This document shows, in pieces, positions 61,321 through 64,000 of a stretch of DNA of 64,000 bases. Every line of letters begins with the position of its first letter. Within the stretch, counting starts at the first letter, position 1. Below the pieces are notes generated by a model. That model had not been told where the DNA came from. It did no database searches and worked only from the letters and a program-made list of their open reading frames with translations. The position numbers and the translations under genes are program-made. The stretch is from Micromonospora phytophila (GTDB lineage: Bacteria > Actinomycetota > Actinomycetes > Mycobacteriales > Micromonosporaceae): NCBI RefSeq assembly GCF_023656545.1, contig NZ_JAMOKF010000004.1:1-64000 (forward strand). Direction: 5' to 3'.

Positions 61321-64000
61321 ATGTCCCGACCCGCCCTCGCCTCTCTTCCCGACCCGGCTCTGGCGGCGGATGATGTGCCGCTCAGTGACTCGCTAGTCGC
61401 CGAACTCGCCAAGCGAGGTTGGCGGGTCGATGACGATCCGCTGCGGGCGCGCTGGTTGCGGCTTGCGGCGTGTCACTCCACTTTCCTTTACGAGATTGGC
61501 CGGGCGCCGATCTCGGCCGCCGCACTGGCGGCACTGGGCAAGGTGGGCGCCACCCATCTGGCGCTCGCGGTGGCCGACCTGGTCGTGGAGCGCACTCGTC
61601 CGGACAAGGTCAGCAGGCAGAACCGGGTCATCGCGCACATGCCCGGGCGGGTCGCCCAGCGGGTCGCTGGCAATCTGGCTGTCGTCGAGTCGATGAACCT
61701 GGGCAAGGGCGAGGAGCCGAACCGGCGGAGCACGTCGCGCCTGGCTGAGGACGTCATGCACCAGGTCCTCGGTGTGGTGGTGCTCCTCGGCGGCTACACC
61801 ATCGTCAAGCGGCTGGTGGCAGACGTCTACGAGCAGGCACTCCAGCAGGTGCTCATGGACGGCATCAACTGGTGGGGTGAGCTGACCCGCTCCGTGCCGG
61901 TTCAGCAGCTCACGGTTGAGGACCATCAGGAGGGCCCGGATCACCATCGGACCTTCATTGTGGAGATCGTCGACGACCGGGGCCGGCGCGGGCGCGGCGA
62001 GTTCTCGAAACGAACCGGCGCGAAGGATCTGGCGGTCCAGGACTACCTGCGCAACGCGGGCCTCTACGGTGAGATCATCGCGCGCGCCGGCGGCCGCTCG
62101 ATCTCGCGGCTCGCCGAGGAGCCCCGTCACTACCCACCGGGTCAGGGCCCGTGGAACCGCACGGTCGCCGAACTGGCCATCACGCTCCGGATCACTCCGG
62201 AACGCCGGGCCTACCTGCAGCAAGCACTCACTCACAAGTCATGGGCTTACGAGAACCAGTCGTTGGTCCGCCAGGCCCGGCAGATCGACTACGAACTGCT
62301 GGCCAACCACGGGTCCTACGTCATCAGGGCGGTGTCGGCCGCAGAGTTCACGCGCAACCTGCTGGGCCGCACGCTCAAGCCCGGACCGGAGGATGGCGCG
62401 ATCCATTCGTTGCCGGAGCGCTGCTACGTCGACATGTTCGACCGGCTCGTGCCGGAATCGGCCGTGCTCCGCAGCCGCGGCGAAACCGAGTGTAAGCCCC
62501 GCATGAAGGCAGAAGCCTTTCAGGCGATTGCCTCGGTCGCCTGGCGCTTCGGCGAAGCCGGCCTGCCGGAAACGCTGCGAGGTTGGATACTGCGGGAGAC
62601 CCTTGCTCAGGGGCTCGACGAGTTGAGCCGGCTGCAGCGTCTCTGTGCCACCTTCGGTGGCGAGGCCTTCTCCACCTATACCTCCGCCGGCCCGGCGCAC
62701 GATTCCCGGTTCACGGCCACCCTTACCGTCCGTATCGGCGTGCTCGAACTCGTTCGGACCGGCCCTCCGACGCCCGGGAAGAAAGAGACCACCCGGCTGG
62801 CCGCAGAGCGGTTGTACCGACTTTTCACCCTAGGACCGGACCTCCGGGCCGCCGTCGGGACAGAGCGGGAGGAGAGCATGCTGCTCCTGCTGTGCCTGGC
62901 TCGGCGTCTGCCGGTGCTGCGCGGCCGTGATCTCCGGCGCTGTATGGAGGAAGGGGTTCTGGGGCTGGGTCTGCTGGCCGCCTCGGGTGACGAGCTCAAC
63001 GGCTTCCTCGCGTGGGCGGAGGAGGTTGACTCGCTGACCGGCCCGCTGGACGACGAGCTCTTCGACCATCTGGTGACCGTCTACGGCAACGCTGTGAAGG
63101 CACGCTCGCGGCCAAAGCTGGAGCAGGCGTTGCGGGTTCTGGCGGCCTGGGTGCGCAATCTCGACCCGGAAGGCACCGTCGTGGTTCGGAAGGCACCCCA
63201 ATGGCACCTCCTTCTGGCGGTAGCCGGCGCACTACGGGCTGGCGCCGCCCGGGAACAAAAGACGGTAGACGAAATCGTCGGATCCTGGCCGGTGCAAGGT
63301 CCCGAGTCCGCGTCGCTCTTCTTCGCGGTCGACGCCGCCGCCATCGGTGAACTGCTCCGGGAGTTCCCTGACACGTCCGCTGGAACGGTCCGGTTCCGAC
63401 GGCTTCCCGACGGAGTCCGGGTTGAATGCGCGAGCACGGTCCCGGGCGCGGCCGACCGCGTCCGCAGTCTGGTCGACCTGCTCGCCGAGATGGCGCCCGG
63501 CCTTGGGGTCTTCGCCGGAGCGGACACGCAGACGCTGAGCGCCACCTACGCCCCCGACCCTGCCGACCGGTCCTTCACGGCGGCCGGCAGGCTCGCATTT
63601 CACGGCTCCCGGGACCGTGACGGCGTCGAGATCTTGGCGAACGTCCTGCACCGGCTGAAAAACGAGTTGATCGGCATGGAGGACGTCGCGCAGAAGGCGG
63701 CGGTGGCCAGCGACCGGGTAACGCGCTTTCACCGACTCGCCGATGCCGCCCGACACCACGAGGCCGCCGTCCGCCTGGCCGACCACCTGGACCACACCAA
63801 CCAAGCGCTGGCGGATGCCGACAAAGAGACGGTTCAGTTGGGCCGCTGGATCGATGAGTACTGCGCCGCCAAGGTTCTGGAGATCAGAGAGATGGCGAAC
63901 GTACGTCTGATCGCGCCCGCCAAGTCCGGCCATTGTGAGGTCGCCCTCTCGCCGTCGCTGCTGCGGGGAGTTCTGGACAACCTCATCAAGAACGCTGTCG
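61321..64000 (+). CDS. Multidomain protein: (RNase III-like + dsRBD) x2 fused to histidine-kinase-like DHp/GHKL ATPase (3' partial)
   Basis: The frame is open from ATG 61321 to the right edge, 893 codons so far. Start 61321 has GGAGG 11 bases upstream; ATG 61294 is in frame. Residues 45-180 read as an RNase III fold (ACHSTFLYE, LNLGKGEE, VVLLGGYTIVKRLV), with the LEFLGD-type catalytic box changed to LAALGK (70-74). Residues 181-248 are a dsRBD (GPDHHRTFIVEI, SKR at 229-231). Residues 287-430 are a second RNase III-like unit (ALTHKSWAYEN 302-312; catalytic Glu325 kept, Asp changed to Asn329). Residues 433-503 are a second dsRBD (GPAHDSRFTATL, GKK at 486-488). After a helical middle, His777 in LHRLKNEL resembles a DHp H-box, and DNLIKNAV (886-893) an ATPase N-box. 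It may be a dsRNA-sensing kinase or ATPase; the assignment is by eye. Confidence 0.7.
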   Translation, partial: MSRPALASLPDPALAADDVPLSDSLVAELAKRGWRVDDDPLRARWLRLAACHSTFLYEIGRAPISAAALAALGKVGATHLALAVADLVVERTRPDKVSRQNRVIAHMPGRVAQRVAGNLAVVESMNLGKGEEPNRRSTSRLAEDVMHQVLGVVVLLGGYTIVKRLVADVYEQALQQVLMDGINWWGELTRSVPVQQLTVEDHQEGPDHHRTFIVEIVDDRGRRGRGEFSKRTGAKDLAVQDYLRNAGLYGEIIARAGGRSISRLAEEPRHYPPGQGPWNRTVAELAITLRITPERRAYLQQALTHKSWAYENQSLVRQARQIDYELLANHGSYVIRAVSAAEFTRNLLGRTLKPGPEDGAIHSLPERCYVDMFDRLVPESAVLRSRGETECKPRMKAEAFQAIASVAWRFGEAGLPETLRGWILRETLAQGLDELSRLQRLCATFGGEAFSTYTSAGPAHDSRFTATLTVRIGVLELVRTGPPTPGKKETTRLAAERLYRLFTLGPDLRAAVGTEREESMLLLLCLARRLPVLRGRDLRRCMEEGVLGLGLLAASGDELNGFLAWAEEVDSLTGPLDDELFDHLVTVYGNAVKARSRPKLEQALRVLAAWVRNLDPEGTVVVRKAPQWHLLLAVAGALRAGAAREQKTVDEIVGSWPVQGPESASLFFAVDAAAIGELLREFPDTSAGTVRFRRLPDGVRVECASTVPGAADRVRSLVDLLAEMAPGLGVFAGADTQTLSATYAPDPADRSFTAAGRLAFHGSRDRDGVEILANVLHRLKNELIGMEDVAQKAAVASDRVTRFHRLADAARHHEAAVRLADHLDHTNQALADADKETVQLGRWIDEYCAAKVLEIREMANVRLIAPAKSGHCEVALSPSLLRGVLDNLIKNAV

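Overview
This 64 kb window is high-GC DNA from an actinomycete, most likely Micromonosporaceae. The evidence is the strongly GC-biased third codon positions, GTG/TTG starts behind GGAGG-type ribosome sites, the product families, and the remains of a pSAM2/RepSA-type actinomycete integrative element. That placement is an inference from style, not from a marker gene. Long metabolic gene clusters alternate with graveyards of insertion-sequence and gene fragments.

Layout. 1-3 kb: the end of an aldehyde dehydrogenase gene and a DHA2-type exporter. 3-10 kb: IS110, IS3 and IS630 debris, a quinone oxidoreductase divergent from a TetR regulator, a cofactor-free haloperoxidase-like hydrolase, stubs of sigma, SDR and AraC genes, and two copies of an odd repeat built on a 10-bp period. 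11-19 kb: a complete fructan-utilisation unit with fructokinase, a fructose-type ABC importer, a secreted GH32 levanase and a LacI regulator, with three palindromic operators in the divergent promoter. 19.6-26.4 kb: a tandem-duplicated LtrA membrane protein, an orphan GH32-type C-terminal module and a secreted alpha/beta hydrolase. 26.5-30 kb: scar of an integrative element, with a tRNA-Thr 3' half, an ISL3 transposase interrupted by an ISAs1 element, an orphan SMI1/KNR4 protein and a RepSA fragment.

31-41.8 kb: a second carbohydrate system of two divergent operons. The leftward one encodes a lipoprotein, two permeases, a ROK repressor and a Gfo/Idh/MocA dehydrogenase. The rightward one encodes a zinc-type dehydrogenase homologue, a TIM-barrel isomerase, an MGH1/GH63-like hydrolase and an amylo-1,6-glucosidase-like enzyme, all joined by 4-bp stop/start overlaps. 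42.5-47 kb: a MarR-controlled cluster of exporter, DoxX-like, LUD and NmrA proteins. 47-52 kb: a PAP2 protein, a DMT permease, a methyltransferase/glutaredoxin pair facing a MarR regulator, and a carbonic anhydrase pseudogene flanked by the third repeat copy. 52-56 kb: a cupin, a group III truncated haemoglobin facing a cysteine-bearing regulator with a membrane partner, and an alcohol dehydrogenase. 57-61 kb: a DUF5994-like protein, a frameshifted YdeI-like gene, a frameshifted organomercurial lyase facing a MerR regulator, and a recombinase fragment without its catalytic domain.

The most unusual gene is the last one, which runs off the right edge (61321 to beyond 64000). Its product reads as two tandem RNase III-like plus dsRNA-binding units, with most catalytic acids lost but the RNA-binding lysine motifs kept, followed by a histidine-kinase-like DHp and GHKL ATPase end. 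This looks like a dsRNA-sensing signalling protein in an accessory location and is the best candidate here for an undescribed system. Domain calls come from motif reading by eye, without database searches.
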